64,000 bases of DNA from Progne subis subis (lineage: Eukaryota > Chordata > Aves > Passeriformes > Hirundinidae): positions 7,229,001-7,293,000 of the forward strand of contig JAKJHU010000014.1 of NCBI GenBank assembly GCA_022316685.1. The letters are read 5' to 3'. Positions 10,351-21,250 of the stretch are shown here, piece by piece. The notes beneath the pieces are model-generated. The model saw nothing but the letters and a program-made list of their open reading frames with translations. It was not told where the DNA came from and made no database searches. Each line of letters starts with the position of its first letter. The stretch's first letter is position 1. Made by a program: the position numbers and the translations under genes.

Positions 10351-12860
10351 TCACTATAATAAATCCTACAATTTCATGCTACTCTTCCCTTGTCCAATCC
10401 CTACAGTGCCTTTGGGTCTTTCCTTCCCACTTCCCAGCACTCCCATTGCTGCTGGCCACTGCTAACACTCCCAAAAAGACTCAGGACAAACATTCCACCT
10501 CTTGGAGTTGAGTGTGATGAGAATTCTTTCAATTTCTAAATTACTTATCTAAGTTATCATCTGGAAGGGTGCATTTATGGAATATTCCAAGGTGACACCA
10601 AGCACTTCATAATCCCATGGACTGGCATTTAACTGAGGTGTTTTACTGTTGAAGAAGAAGTATTTGGGGGAGTTCTTTTCTTCAAGTCCTTGCAAACATG
10701 AAATAAAGATTTTGCAGGCTGACAGAATGAGGAAATGGAGGTTCTTGGCATCAAAACAAAGCACAGAGAGTAGAGAAATCAAACAGCACCTCTGCTTAGT
10801 TTCTTTTGGATCTTTTCCAGTTTGGATTTTAATCCTACACCCTTCTTAATTAGCAGTAATTTCTAGGTTATCCACAACCTAGAAACCCCATGGCTTTTCC
10901 ATTGGGGTTACAGAGGCCTCTTCCACAAGACGAGGGCAGTGCTGGATTCCTGCGCTCCAAGCCGAAGTCACTCCCACTCCATGCAGAGCACCACGGACAA
11001 GCAGAGTTCAGCAGATCCACTCCTGAGGCTAGGAGGACTTGTAAAGGCTGCTAATAGAAAATTTCCAGAGGATTTGTAGGAGCAAACAAGCAGTTTAAAG
11101 GTGTTTATCTGATAAACCCCAGCAGCTCCGGCAGCCTCAGCCCCCGGGGTCAGCAGTGCTGCACAACAAACCCTCCGTACCTGAGCTCCAGGAAGATGGG
11201 ATTGTGCCCAGGCTGAAAACGCTCTGCAGCTGAGGTGTAACTAAACCACATTTTAACCATGGTGCCTAATCAGGCCTGTTTTTATGTCTAAAATGCAACT
11301 TGACTCCGGGGCAGTGTTGTAACACGGCCCCAGCCGACACGAATAAAATTAATCCCATTATCTGCTTCAAGTGAGGGCTGTGCTCTTAACTGGATTTTCT
11401 ACGGCAGAAGAACCCCAAATATTACTGGAGAAGTCAGTATTCAAAGAGAAGATGTTTGTGTGAACAGTGAGGGAATAAAAAGAGAATGTTTTCTCTAGTC
11501 CAGGGAATCAGTTTATTATTCAAAAGGAAAAAAAAAAGGTGTTGGGCCATCAGCTGAGCCTTATTTGTACTTTAAAGAAAGCTGTAGAAAGCAGAAAAAT
11601 GCGAATTCCCGTGGATACATTAAAATATTCTTGGATTTAGGCAAGGCCAGAGGTACTGGCAAACAGCAGGATGGCAGAGAGAAAATGAGCATCTGAAGGA
11701 AAGCTACTGGGTCAGCACATTGGAATTACCAGGGATAAAAACAAGGCATGGAGCGCTCACTTTCTAAAATGAAAACAATACTTTTAACAATTAAACTAAA
11801 AAGATTTAAATGCCACAGACCCTGCAGCTACTCAGTGACTGAGCAAATTTGGTCTCTGGTTGGATACAGAAAGGCCCAGCGTTGGCAAAAAATAAAAAAA
11901 AACCCCAAAAACGGCAATAATCTGAGACCAAAAATAAACATGGCAATGGCTGCTGAGGGCAGAAATCATCGGGGAGATGATGTGGGGATTGCAAATCATC
12001 CAACCATCTGTCCAGGAGGATGAGGCACTCTCTGGGCACACGGGGAACGAGGAATAAATCACACAAGCAGCCTGGCACCGGCAAAGATGCGACTGGAAGC
12101 TCATCTGGAAAATGATTCTCGCATCAAGGCACCGCAGGAATGAAGCAGGTGCAGGTCAGAGCTATTAATTTCCCCGGATTTCAGATCCGTGCACAGATTT
12201 GCCAGATTTGGTCTCTCAATCTTGGGACAACGGAGCATAAATGGGATTTTTTTGCCAACGTTTCTGAGGTTTTGATGCCTGCAGGAACGTTTAAAAGCAA
12301 ACAGTGAAACCGGTGCGTCTCCAGAGGGGAAGGACAGGAGCAGAAAAGAGAATTTCACACAAATTAAAAGCTGACCTGATGCTGACAACAAAGGTTGGGT
12401 CTCCTAATCCTGCATGGGGATCTCCACCTTTTATCTGAGCTCCCAGGAAACATTCCCAACAGCATTCCACACCAAAAATATACAGGATTCTGCAGAGGGA
12501 TTGGCATGGGGAGAGCTGGATTACCAGAGACAGCTTTCAGGGACTGAACCCCCAGATGATTGGATTTTGTTCATAAAAACCTGGTCCTTATGGACAGGAA
12601 ACTCCTCTGCCGCAAATTCCTCATGGTGTAAAGAGTTTAAAAGTTGTGCCAGGGTCCTTCTCCCTAATAAACTCTTCCCGCCTGGCCCAGAGTCGGCAGG
12701 GATGGAATAATCCAGCCCATGGAAATCTCATTCTCTGGTTCACACAGATTAACTCATGATAGGGCTGGAATTTTGACAGAGCTAGGGATTACACTATCTG
12801 CATCCTGGACAGCGTGCATTCTATACAAGAGCTGCTCCAAATCTTCTTAAACTTCAATGT
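10351..12860. other. Single-copy noncoding interval
   Basis: Mixed-composition DNA with short A runs (11527-11538, 11889-11903). I recognise no CR1, LTR, RNA gene or exon. Short open frames on both strands at 11748-12710 are unlike any protein I know. Confidence 0.5.
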
Positions 12861-12886
12861 TAAAAAAAAATAAAATAAAATAAAAT

Positions 12887-12918
<32 letters not shown>

Positions 12919-12930
12919 TAAAAAAAATGG
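12861..12930. repeat. (AAAAT)n / (AAAT)n microsatellite
   Basis: About six AAAAT units pass into AAAT units and A-rich sequence. Confidence 0.97.
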
Positions 12931-14638
12931 AATTTATGTGCACAAAATACCGCTGTGAGCTGGGAGTGGATTTCTGCTCATGTTTTCTGGGACTTGAAGG
13001 TTGAATCATTGGTTTCTGTCAATTTATTGCTGCTTTCTATTTCCAGCAAGGGCTGCGGCCTTGGAACAGCCACAAACCTTGGAGCTGATTCTGCCTGGTA
13101 AAAACACTTTATCAGTTTTATCCATCACTTTGGAAATCCTGTCTCATCTGCCTGCTTAGAGGTGCCTTCACCTTTCCAATAACACATCTAAAATGAAAAG
13201 CAGGATGCACAGCTCCAAAAGAGAGCCACGACATCAATTAGGAGAGAAAAAGAAAACGAGCGCTGGTTATTTTCCCTTTTGTATTTCTGTTTTGTTATTT
13301 CTGCAGCGACTCCCGAGAAGATGGAACAGCTGAAAGAACTTTAAAGGAGAGAGGTAAAAAGAAAAATGAAGCTTTTCTTTTTTTTTTTCTTTTTTTCTTT
13401 ATTTCTGGGAGTGTTTGCACTTCTATTAATAATTTTATCCCTGTTAAAGCACACAGATGCCACCTAAAGCATTTAGAACAATCAACACTGCGCTATGGTA
13501 AATAATTGGGTTTAAATCCGTGCAGTGAAATGAAATAAGAAAATAACAAGACGCAATCTTGCTATTACACTTGAATAAATTGCAGCATTTGGGCTGATTT
13601 TCAATAAATTTGACTTTCACCAGTGTAAAGAAGCAATCCTGACCTCACCTGTTCTGGGAAACAAGAAAGATCCAAGGAGCTATAAAAGAGAAGATACTCG
13701 AAGTGGGACCCTTTTATTTCCTGGTAAAGAATGAAGGTTATCTGTGAATGATCCTGGAATAAGATTTACAGGTGTGTAAAATGTCAGTAAGAGTGACCTG
13801 GATTTTGAACCTTTACGAGAGGTTCACAAGATTTTTGCTCTGCAGAGCTAAAAAAATACAAAAACCGAAAAAAGAATGTGGGAGTCAAACTGGCCAAAAG
13901 GCACAGGGTTCAGAACACACCACAGCTGACATAAAAGTTAAAAGTTTACAAAAAAGATTGCGTAAGAAAAACTACTTCTCAGTATTTCTTGCTGGATTAT
14001 AAAGTACTGGAATCTAAAGAGAGTCTCTGGAATGACAAAGATTTCCAGAAGAAAAAGAACGAGTTGAGTTCATTGCTCTGGAGTGTGTGAGAAGAGGGTA
14101 AATTCTATTATCTCCACTGGGAGATGATGGATTTGAACTCCATGGGACAGCTCTGGAATCCAGCTGGCAGAAGGCAAAGCATCCCTGAAGATTAAAATGC
14201 AACTTAAAAACTCGATGTCAAAAATTTACGCAACTTAGACAAAGCTGATTTAAAAAACGAAGTAACCCACCTACTGTTTTTTGAGGTGGGAAGTATAAAA
14301 ATAACTGTATCTTTTTGTCCCTGTAATATCAATTTTCAACTTAAAAGGTGTCCAGGATTTCTCCACTCTCACTCCAGAGCAGATATTTCCCATATTTCAG
14401 GGCCACGGACTCGTGGTTTCACAACAGTTTGGCAGAGGAAGTAAAATTCAAGTGAGAGCTCAAGATTTACTGTAGAAAAACAACAAACTGTGAAAATGGA
14501 AACCCTTAAATGATGCCCAGAGCCCAAGTCAGAGTTCCAGCTGCAGCATCACTCACAGGATCTGTGATTTTTTTGGGAAATAAACTACCATTTCCTGCCT
14601 AAATTCAGCACATCACAACTTATTTATACTCACAAGAC
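12931..14638. other. Single-copy noncoding interval
   Basis: AT-rich sequence with a T-rich run at 13376-13402. No mobile element or gene is recognised. It ends at the start of the first purine array. Confidence 0.5.
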
Positions 14639-14831
14639 AAAAAGGAAAGGGGGAGGAAAGGAGGAGGAAAGAGGAAGGAAAGGAGGAGGAAAGGGGAAGG
14701 AAAGGAGGAGGAAAGGAGGAGGAAAGGAGGAGGAAAGGGGAAGGAAAGGAGGAGGAAAGGAGGAGGAAAGAGGAAGGAAAGGAGGAGGAAAGGAGGAGGA
14801 AAGGAGGAGGAAAGAGGAAGGGAAGGAAAAA
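14639..14831 (+). repeat. Purine-rich minisatellite (short array)
   Basis: About 190 bases of only A and G, built from units such as aggaggaaagg (11 bp) and related ggaaggaaagg variants. The minus strand therefore carries long proline/serine/leucine/phenylalanine-like frames (14620-15006, 14630-14914) that I regard as artefacts. The sequence at the right edge is shared with the long array ending at 18666. Confidence 0.97.
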
Positions 14832-14836
14832 CGCTG

Positions 14837-14894
14837 GTGCCTGAAGTCTGGCAGGTGTTCAGAACTCCTGATGTGCAAGATTCCCAGCACAAAA
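14837..14894. repeat. Array-edge sequence shared with 18667-18728
   Basis: Immediately right of the purine array, 'gtgcctgaagtctggcaggt' plus nine further bases match 18667-18695 at 25 of 29 positions. A second short match (cagcacaaaa) follows in both places at a similar distance. This suggests that both arrays belong to copies of one dispersed repeat. Confidence 0.7.
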
Positions 14895-16194
14895 TAGCTG
14901 AAACCACATCCCAAACTTTATAAGCACCTACAGATATTTGATGTTTTGTAAAATGAAACTGAATTAGGCGATGATAGGAAGAAAGGCACCTGGAGAACAC
15001 AACCATGCCACGACAAGCATTAGGGTTTTGTCCCAGAGTCAGGAAGACTCAAAATGCAAATTATCAGCAGGACTCGCTGACATTTGCAGTCTCTGGGAAG
15101 AGGAGATGAGGGCAGAGATGGAAGGGAAAGATCAGAGTGGTTCAGAGAGAAAAATCCTACAGAAATTAAGGCAAGGTGCCGTGGAAAAGCTTGGAAATTC
15201 AGGAATTGTAACGTACAAGGCACAAACAATGGAAATGCACTGCCAACTCTCCTGTTTCATCTTTGGCTTTGTGTTTTTAGGGATAATCTGTTGAAGGCAC
15301 AGACCCCAATCACCATCAAATTTAGGAGCTGCACCCCTCCAACTCTTATTTCTCCCCCAAAGACCAAAAAGGACTCAACCGAGACAGAAAGATTGAAGGG
15401 GAGGTGAAGACTGAAACCCGGCCTCCTACAACCCTTTAAAAATAATTAAAAATAAAAACTCTGAATCTGAGTCGAAGTTCTTCCTGTGTGACCTCCTCAG
15501 CTCCAGCAGAGCCCTGCATTAATAATGGAATCACACAATTTTATGCCTCTTTAATAATGGATGCCAAATATATTTGGGGTGAGGAAGGACAGCGTTCATT
15601 TATCGATCACGATGCATTATCTCCAACCTGGAACCTCCTAAGCAGCTTTCATCTCCTGCGCCCTCCTAAATAATTCAGAATGTAATTTCGGTTGGGTTAT
15701 TTTGTTTGTATCTTCTTCTGATTAAACTTGTATTTTTTAATCAGAAGAAAAGCTGCCAGACCCGTAGCAAAGGGTCAAAGTTTCATCTCATATTACTCAA
15801 AAAGTCCCAAGGAAATCATCCTGAGAAGTCCCCCAAGTGAGGACATTTCTAATTCCTGGGTTTTAGAACCCAGACCTCTGTATTTGTACAGTGCCAGATG
15901 CATTTTTATCAATGCCTATAATAACAGCAAAAAAGAACTTTGAGCTTTTCTCAAAAGGACACAGTCACAGTAGAATTTCTTCAAAGTTCTTTGCTTGTTT
16001 CACCCCAAGTTTGGAGCTGTTCATCCCTGCCAATCCTCAGCATGAAAGCAGAAATTTCGTTCGGGCTTGTGAGTCGAAAATGAAATTCAGATATGCAAGA
16101 AACGGTTCCTAATTTGTGCTGCAGATCTGCATTCACTCCAAAGGTGAATTCCTGAGTGAAGGCACCAACAAACTGCAGCACGGGGATTTACAGG
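14895..16194. other. Single-copy noncoding interval
   Basis: Two overlapping open frames of 107 codons occur on the plus strand near 14971-15407. They resemble no family I recognise and lack start or splice context that would favour them. No mobile element is seen. Confidence 0.45.
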
Positions 16195-16640
16195 CTCATC
16201 TGGGGAATATTTTAATATTAACCAATTTCCAGCAAGGTTAGGTTTTTACTTCCCCCGTCTGTAATTAGCATGGGGAGAAGAAAGGCTGAGAACAAACAGA
16301 TGTCATGGTGACACAGAAAAATAAGAACGAAAAAAAAGACAAATGGAATAAACAGTGTCTCGGACAAGTTAATTAGAAACACTCTGCAGTTCCTTAGGCC
16401 TTTAAATGGTCAGTTCAAGAGACAACGCTGTCGTAAAGGGATTATCAGGGATTTCACAGACCAGTGATCAAGGCCGGCATCAGATTTTAAGGAGAAAAGT
16501 TGTGCTAGGAGAAACAAATTAAGGAGAGTTTGTTTTCATCAGTGCAGAGACAAACTCCAAAGCCATCCATCAGTGGATGCAAATTAATCACCTCGTAATA
16601 AATAACAGTCTCCTCTGGGAATTGTCAGCTCATCACCTGA
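16195..16640. other. AT-rich candidate conserved noncoding block
   Basis: Non-repetitive sequence rich in homeodomain-like TAATTAG and CAAATTAA words. An octamer-like ATGCAAAT at 16577-16584 runs directly into TAATCA. There is no transposon scar and no useful open frame. The call is by composition only. Confidence 0.3.
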
Positions 16641-16924
16641 AGTGAGGCTTTGAGTGCTCTCCCGATGAGAGAGGATTTAACAAGATGCAGATCATAAAAC
16701 AGGAATCCAAGGAATTGTTGGACTGTACAGCCCTGTGATTAAAAAATATTTATTCCCTAATTTGTGTCCTCCCTTAACTGGTGCTTCCTCCCATCTCCCC
16801 ACAAAGTCACTGGCAGCAGTTTTGACCCCTGTGCCCCATGGCAGCCGATGTGGTTCCGTTCCCAGGAATTTATTAAATGTTTATGCCATCATTTAAGGCA
16901 CATCTATATTGTCTGATTCCCCCA

Positions 16925-17045
16925 GGTGCCAGGAGGAGAGCAAACAGCCCCAAGCTGTGCCACGGGAGGTTTGGATATCAGGGAAAAAATTTCTTCATGG
17001 CAGGAGTGGTGAGGTACTGGAACAGGCTGAGCAGGGAGGGACCAA
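16925..17045 (+). mobile_element. CR1 LINE fragment (internal part of 3' region)
   Basis: The order 'agccccaagctgtgccacgg', gaggtttggatat, 'aaaatttcttcatggcagga', 'ggtactggaacaggctgagc' follows the CR1 3' region just upstream of the usual terminal fragments. The final 150 bases of CR1 are missing, so this copy is broken at both ends. Confidence 0.85.
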
Positions 17046-17483
17046 GGCACAAATATTTCCACAATTTAAAGCTTTCCCAGCCCTGTGAGGGCTCAGACCC
17101 TGCAGCATCACCTCAAAATACGATTCCAGAAAATTCCTAGCACTGCTCAGAACAGCTCTGCCCAATGAAAAGAGAAGAAAAAGGGAGCAAAGACATGGAC
17201 ACAGCAGCTCCAACCCAACGGATTTATCTTGGCTGGGATAATAAGCAACAGATTAATTTAATATTTAATAGAATTCTGTGGGAGCCAAAAAAACCCCAAC
17301 CTATTCACAGGACAAACTTCTGCCAGGTGGTCCAGGAGCTGGGAGGTTTCAGAGGTTTCTCTTTCACACACATCGAGCCCTCCAGGTATCTGATGATTTC
17401 CTGAGTTCCTCCAGCTTCACTTCCTCCCATTCCAGCCGTGGAGATGATGGGAAAGTGAACTGGGCAATCCCTTCAGAGGGAGG

Positions 17484-17815
17484 GTGGAAGGGAAAGGACA
17501 GGGAAAGGAAAGGACAGAGAAAGGGGAAAGGGGAGAGGGGAAAGGGGAAAGGAGAAAGGGGAAAGGAGAAAGGGGGATGGGGGATGGGGAAAGGGGAAAG
17601 GGGAAAGGGGGATGGGGAAAGGGGAAAGGAGAAAGGGGAAAGGGGAAAGGAGAAAGGGGGATGGGGGATGGGGAAAGGGGAAAGGGGAAAGGGGGATGGG
17701 GAAAGGGGAAAGGGGAAAGGGGGATGGGGAAAGGGGAAAGGGGAAAGGGGGATGGGGAAAGGGGGATGGGGAAAGGGGGATGGGGAAAGGGGAAAGAGTA
17801 AAGGGGAAAGGAGAA
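17484..17815 (+). repeat. G-rich minisatellite (GGGGAAA / GGGGGAT units)
   Basis: This is the first section of a purine array about 1.18 kb long. Heptamers GGGGAAA alternate with GGAGAAA and with GGGGGATGGGG. The repeated runs of four or more G on one strand are the pattern that can form G-quadruplexes. T interruptions occur only in the GAT variants. Confidence 0.97.
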
Positions 17816-17889
17816 AGGAAAAAAAAAGGGAGAAAGGAAAAAAGGGTGAAAGAAAAGGGGAAAGGATAAGGGGGAAGGGGAAGGGGAAA
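17816..17889 (+). repeat. A-rich purine transition segment of the array
   Basis: Irregular aaagg and gaaagg units join the G-rich heptamer section to the hexamer section. It is almost purely A and G. Confidence 0.9.
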
Positions 17890-18577
17890 GAAGGAGAAGG
17901 AGAAGGAGAAGGAGAAGGAGAAGGAGAAGGAGAAGGAGAAGGAGAAGGAGAAGGAGAAGGAGAAGGAGAAGGAGAAGGAGAAGGAGAAGGAGGAGAAGGA
18001 GGAGAAGGAGAAGGAGAAGGAGAAGGAGAAGGAGAAGGAGAAGGAGAAGGAGAAGGAGAAGGAGAAGGAGAAGGAGAAGGAGAAGGAGAAGGAGAAGGAG
18101 AAGGAGAAGGAGAAGGAGAAGGAGAAGGAGAAGGAGAAGGAGGAGGAGGAGGAGGAGGAGAAGGAGAAGGAGGAGGAGAAGGAGGAGAAGGAGAAGGAGG
18201 AGAAGGAGAAGGAGGAGAAGGAGAAGGAGAAGGAGAAGGAGAAGGAGAAGGAGAAGGAGAAGGAGAAGGAGAAGGAGGAGAAGGAGAAGGAGAAGGAGAA
18301 GGAGAAGGAGAAGGAGGAGGAGGAGGAGGAGGAGGAGGAGGAGGAGGAGGAGGAGGAGGAGAAGGAGAAGGAGAAGGAGAAGGAGAAGGAGAAGGAGAAG
18401 GAGAAGGAGAAGGAGGAGAAGGAGAAGGAGAAGGAGAAGGAGAAGGAGAAGGAGAAGGAGAAGGAGAAGGAGAAGGAGAAGGAGAAGGAGAAGGAGAAGG
18501 AGAAGGAGAAGGAGAAGGAGAAGGAGAAGGAGAAGGAGAAGGAGAAGGAGAAGGAGAAGGAGAAGGAGAAGGAGAAG
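17890..18577 (+). repeat. (GGAGAA)n hexanucleotide array with GGA expansions
   Basis: Roughly 110 tandem GGAGAA hexamers with hardly any point changes. Pure GGA triplet runs interrupt them near 18141-18160 and, longest, near 18311-18360. The uniformity implies recent expansion. The long open frames across it (17278-18792 plus; 17364-18737 and 17417-18763 minus) are poly-Glu/Gly, Pro/Ser or Leu artefacts of a stop-free repeat. Confidence 0.98.
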
Positions 18578-18666
18578 GAAAAGGAAAAAGGAAAAGGAAA
18601 AAGGAAAAGGAAAAAGGAAAAAGGAAAAAGGAAAAGGAAAAAGGAAAAGGAAAAAGGAAAAAGGAA
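18578..18666 (+). repeat. (GGAAAA/GGAAAAA)n terminal section of the array
   Basis: About fifteen GGAAAA or GGAAAAA units end the array. They stop at the sequence shared with the 14.8-kb array. Confidence 0.97.
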
Positions 18667-18728
18667 GTGCCCGAAATCTGGCAGGTGCTAAGAACACAGA
18701 TTCCACCCCCACTTCGCCACAGCACAAA
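18667..18728. repeat. Array-edge sequence shared with 14837-14894
   Basis: 'gtgcccgaaatctggcaggt' and nine more bases match 14837-14865 at 25 of 29 positions. A 'cacagcacaaaa' stretch follows. The sequences left of the two arrays do not match. Confidence 0.7.
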
Positions 18729-19549
18729 AGGAAACAATCATTCCAAGCAGGGCTGCTGCACAATAAAACACAATGAGCAGGGCTTGCTTTAATAGAGAGC
18801 CTCTGTGATTTGTGCTAGACTGAGCTAAGCAGAACAGCCTCAGATGTAATCATCTTTTAAGATGTTATTTCTTCAGAAGAAAACTATGCAATTATTTACA
18901 AGGAATCATAAACACACCATAAAAGTCGGCTTTTAAATTGCCCCTGCACATGCCATCTGTCAAAATGATTTTTACAAACAAATCAAAGTTTGGAAATTGA
19001 TTTGGCTGCTGCTGGCTTGTGCAGGAGGACTGGGACCAGCCCATCTACAAAACCTCCTCCAATTTTAATTTCTCACTCAGTGCCTGGCCCTCCCAGGCTG
19101 AAGATGAATAAAGTAATCATCCTTAAAGAGCTTTGCCATTTAAAAGGAAATCGTTTAAAGAGGACAATTTAGCAGTTACCAAAAAACCCATTAAAACTAT
19201 TCTACTGTATTGTGTCTCGCTAATTAAAATGCTTCAAAAATCAACAAAGATTTTTAAAATGGGTCACAGTGTTTCCTTCTGGAAGCTCTTGTTCTCTCAG
19301 CATGCTCCTTATTGGTTCATTTAGTAAAGTCTCAGGAATTCAAAAGGAATCTGACTCTGGATGTCTATGGAATGAAGGAATCAGTGTGATTTGCACCGAA
19401 TTAAAAACCTGGGCTTCACTACAGGCTGTGGAAAAACCCTTCTGCCTCCCCCACTTCCATCTCCTCCCAGCCCCCTGAGGTCCTGAACCCCAGCTGGGAC
19501 AGACTCAACGTTACAAACCATGAGTGGGAGCTTCAGCTCCATGGAAAAC
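18729..19549. other. Single-copy noncoding interval
   Basis: No gene or mobile element is recognised. AT-rich stretches around 18840-18990 and 19130-19270 could be regulatory, but nothing specific supports it. Confidence 0.45.
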
Positions 19550-19680
19550 GTGTGGATCCCAACAAAAATCCTGTGGGTGTGGCACTGGAGGATGTTGGTT
19601 TAGTGCCGGGCTTGGCAGCTCTGGGGGAATGGTTGGACTCAATGGCTTTTCCAAACTTAATGGTTCTGTGATCTGGAAAT
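19550..19680 (+). mobile_element. CR1 LINE 3' end
   Basis: 'gtgtggcactggaggatgtt', 'ggtttagtgccgggcttggc' and 'tggttggactcaatggcttt' lead to ttccaaacttaatggttctgtgat. These are the ordered blocks of the CR1 subfamily ending tggttggactcgatga..ttccaacc..aatgattctgtga. It is truncated at its 5' side, as usual. Confidence 0.85.
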
Positions 19681-20443
19681 TAATTACTGCTTTTATTTTT
19701 ATTGGGGCCTAATGAACAGTGATTTCCTTGTAATATTTCATATCCATGAAGCTCCCAGCCTTCTCCTGATGAGGGATGGGTTCAATTACTGTACCCACAC
19801 TGAGGCAGAAGAGCAGACCGCACTGCCAAAAGGGACTCAGGACTGGAATCCCAACCTTCCCAGCCTCCACACTGCCTCTCACCCTGACTGCACCCCCAAA
19901 AAAATCCCAAATTCTTCTTCACGTGCATGGAATTTCATCCCCTTGGAGACACTGCCTTGGATGAGCTACACCGAGATTTCCTCACCCAAAGTGGTGACAA
20001 TGCACAAACAAAGGAGGAGAGCATCCATAAATGTATGGAGCTCCAGCTGGAGCTCCAAACACCAAAGCATTCTCCATTAACGTCATAAATGGGGATAATA
20101 AAGAGTCCAAAATATTGCTCCATTCCTTTATTAAGAGCTGCAGTGCAAAACAACCGTGAGTTCCTTCCTCACCAGGAAAATACAGCAGCTCCATTTTATA
20201 TTCAAGCACAGCTGGCAACGCCATAAAGCTGCTCCTTTAATGTCTGAGCAAAGGAAGTCCACCTTCAGTAGTTAAAATGTAATTAAGAAGTAGAATTTCG
20301 GCCTGTTTGAAGTTGCCTCTCCAGGTGAAAAGTCAGTTTAGCTGCTCCACTGAAAAAATATTTCCATTGTCAGTGTGTCAGAAGAGAGCTCCAGCCAGCA
20401 CGAAAATAACCAGAAACTTTTAAAATTGAACTGTACAGATTTC

Positions 20444-20488
20444 TAATAGTACAGAAATGGGATTTTTAATAGTACAGAAACGGGATTA
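20444..20488. repeat. Two-copy tandem repeat, 23-bp period
   Basis: 'taatagtacagaaatgggat' at 20444 is followed by 'taatagtacagaaacgggat' at 20467. One substitution separates them. Confidence 0.9.
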
Positions 20489-21129
20489 AGCAGAAGGTGA
20501 AATTATTTCAATGAACTGGTTCTGACACTAATTTCCCTTGGGAATTTCATTGCTAACTTTTTGGTAATTAGTGGAAACAGGTGGTTACACACACAAACAC
20601 AACTCCGAGGACAATTTAAGGAGAACGCTGATGAAGGAATGAGAGCAGAATCCCAGCTCATTTCACACCAGAGGAAAATTCATTCCCAAGCTCATCCTAG
20701 CAAGGTTTCCATGTGCAGAATCCAGGGATTGTGTTCCTGTGGACAGACTGAGCTCAGCTCTGCTGGGAAAAGCCCAAGGAAAATGCCACCAATCTCAATA
20801 TTTCTTTAATATTTTTCCACGTAAGCAGAGGACAGCATTGGAAGTATTTGTCACTGAAACGCTGGGAACATGGAGAGGCAGGTTAAGCTGCTTCAGGAGC
20901 TGCCCAGGATCTGGATTTACTCCCAGAAAAGCTCAGCTTCCCCATCCTGTCTCCCTCTCCTTCCCACTGGATGCTGCACAAGGACAGACCAGGATTCCAG
21001 GTACAACCCCCCAGCTCAGGAGCCACTGAAACCTTTCCCCCGTGGAGAAGGGGAATTCTCCACCTGCTTTGGGCTCCCTCCCTTACTCCCACCACAGATA
21101 CACTGGAAAAATGCTGGATGGGCGAGTCG

Positions 21130-21250
21130 TGCTGGGATCACAGCCTGGTTTGTGTCGGAAGGGACCTTCAAGGTTCTCTGTTCCCACCCTCCCACTGGAC
21201 CAGGCTGCTCCAAGCTCTGTCCAACCCCATCCAGGGACAGCTGGAGCTCA
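21130..21250 (-). mobile_element. CR1 LINE 3' end
   Basis: Reading the plus strand: 'gtcggaagggaccttcaagg', 'ccctcccactggaccaggct', 'gctccaagctctgtccaacc'. This is the reversed CR1 terminal region, on the minus strand. The outermost terminal repeat is degraded. Confidence 0.85.

Noticed and set aside
9714..10511. 265-codon plus-strand frame
   Set aside because: It runs through the LTR remnant, including its poly(A) signal and 11-bp repeats, and has no retroviral or cellular domain.
14620..15006. 128- and 94-codon minus-strand frames
   Set aside because: They are translations of the short purine array.
14639..18666. Repeat arrays as a CRISPR-like locus
   Set aside because: The units are contiguous with no unique spacers, and the context is animal genomic DNA.
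17278..18792. 504-codon plus-strand frame and the 448- to 457-codon minus-strand frames across the purine array
   Set aside because: They consist of Gly/Glu, Pro/Ser or Leu repeats that arise because the repeat has no stop codons in several frames. No ordinary protein sequence joins them.
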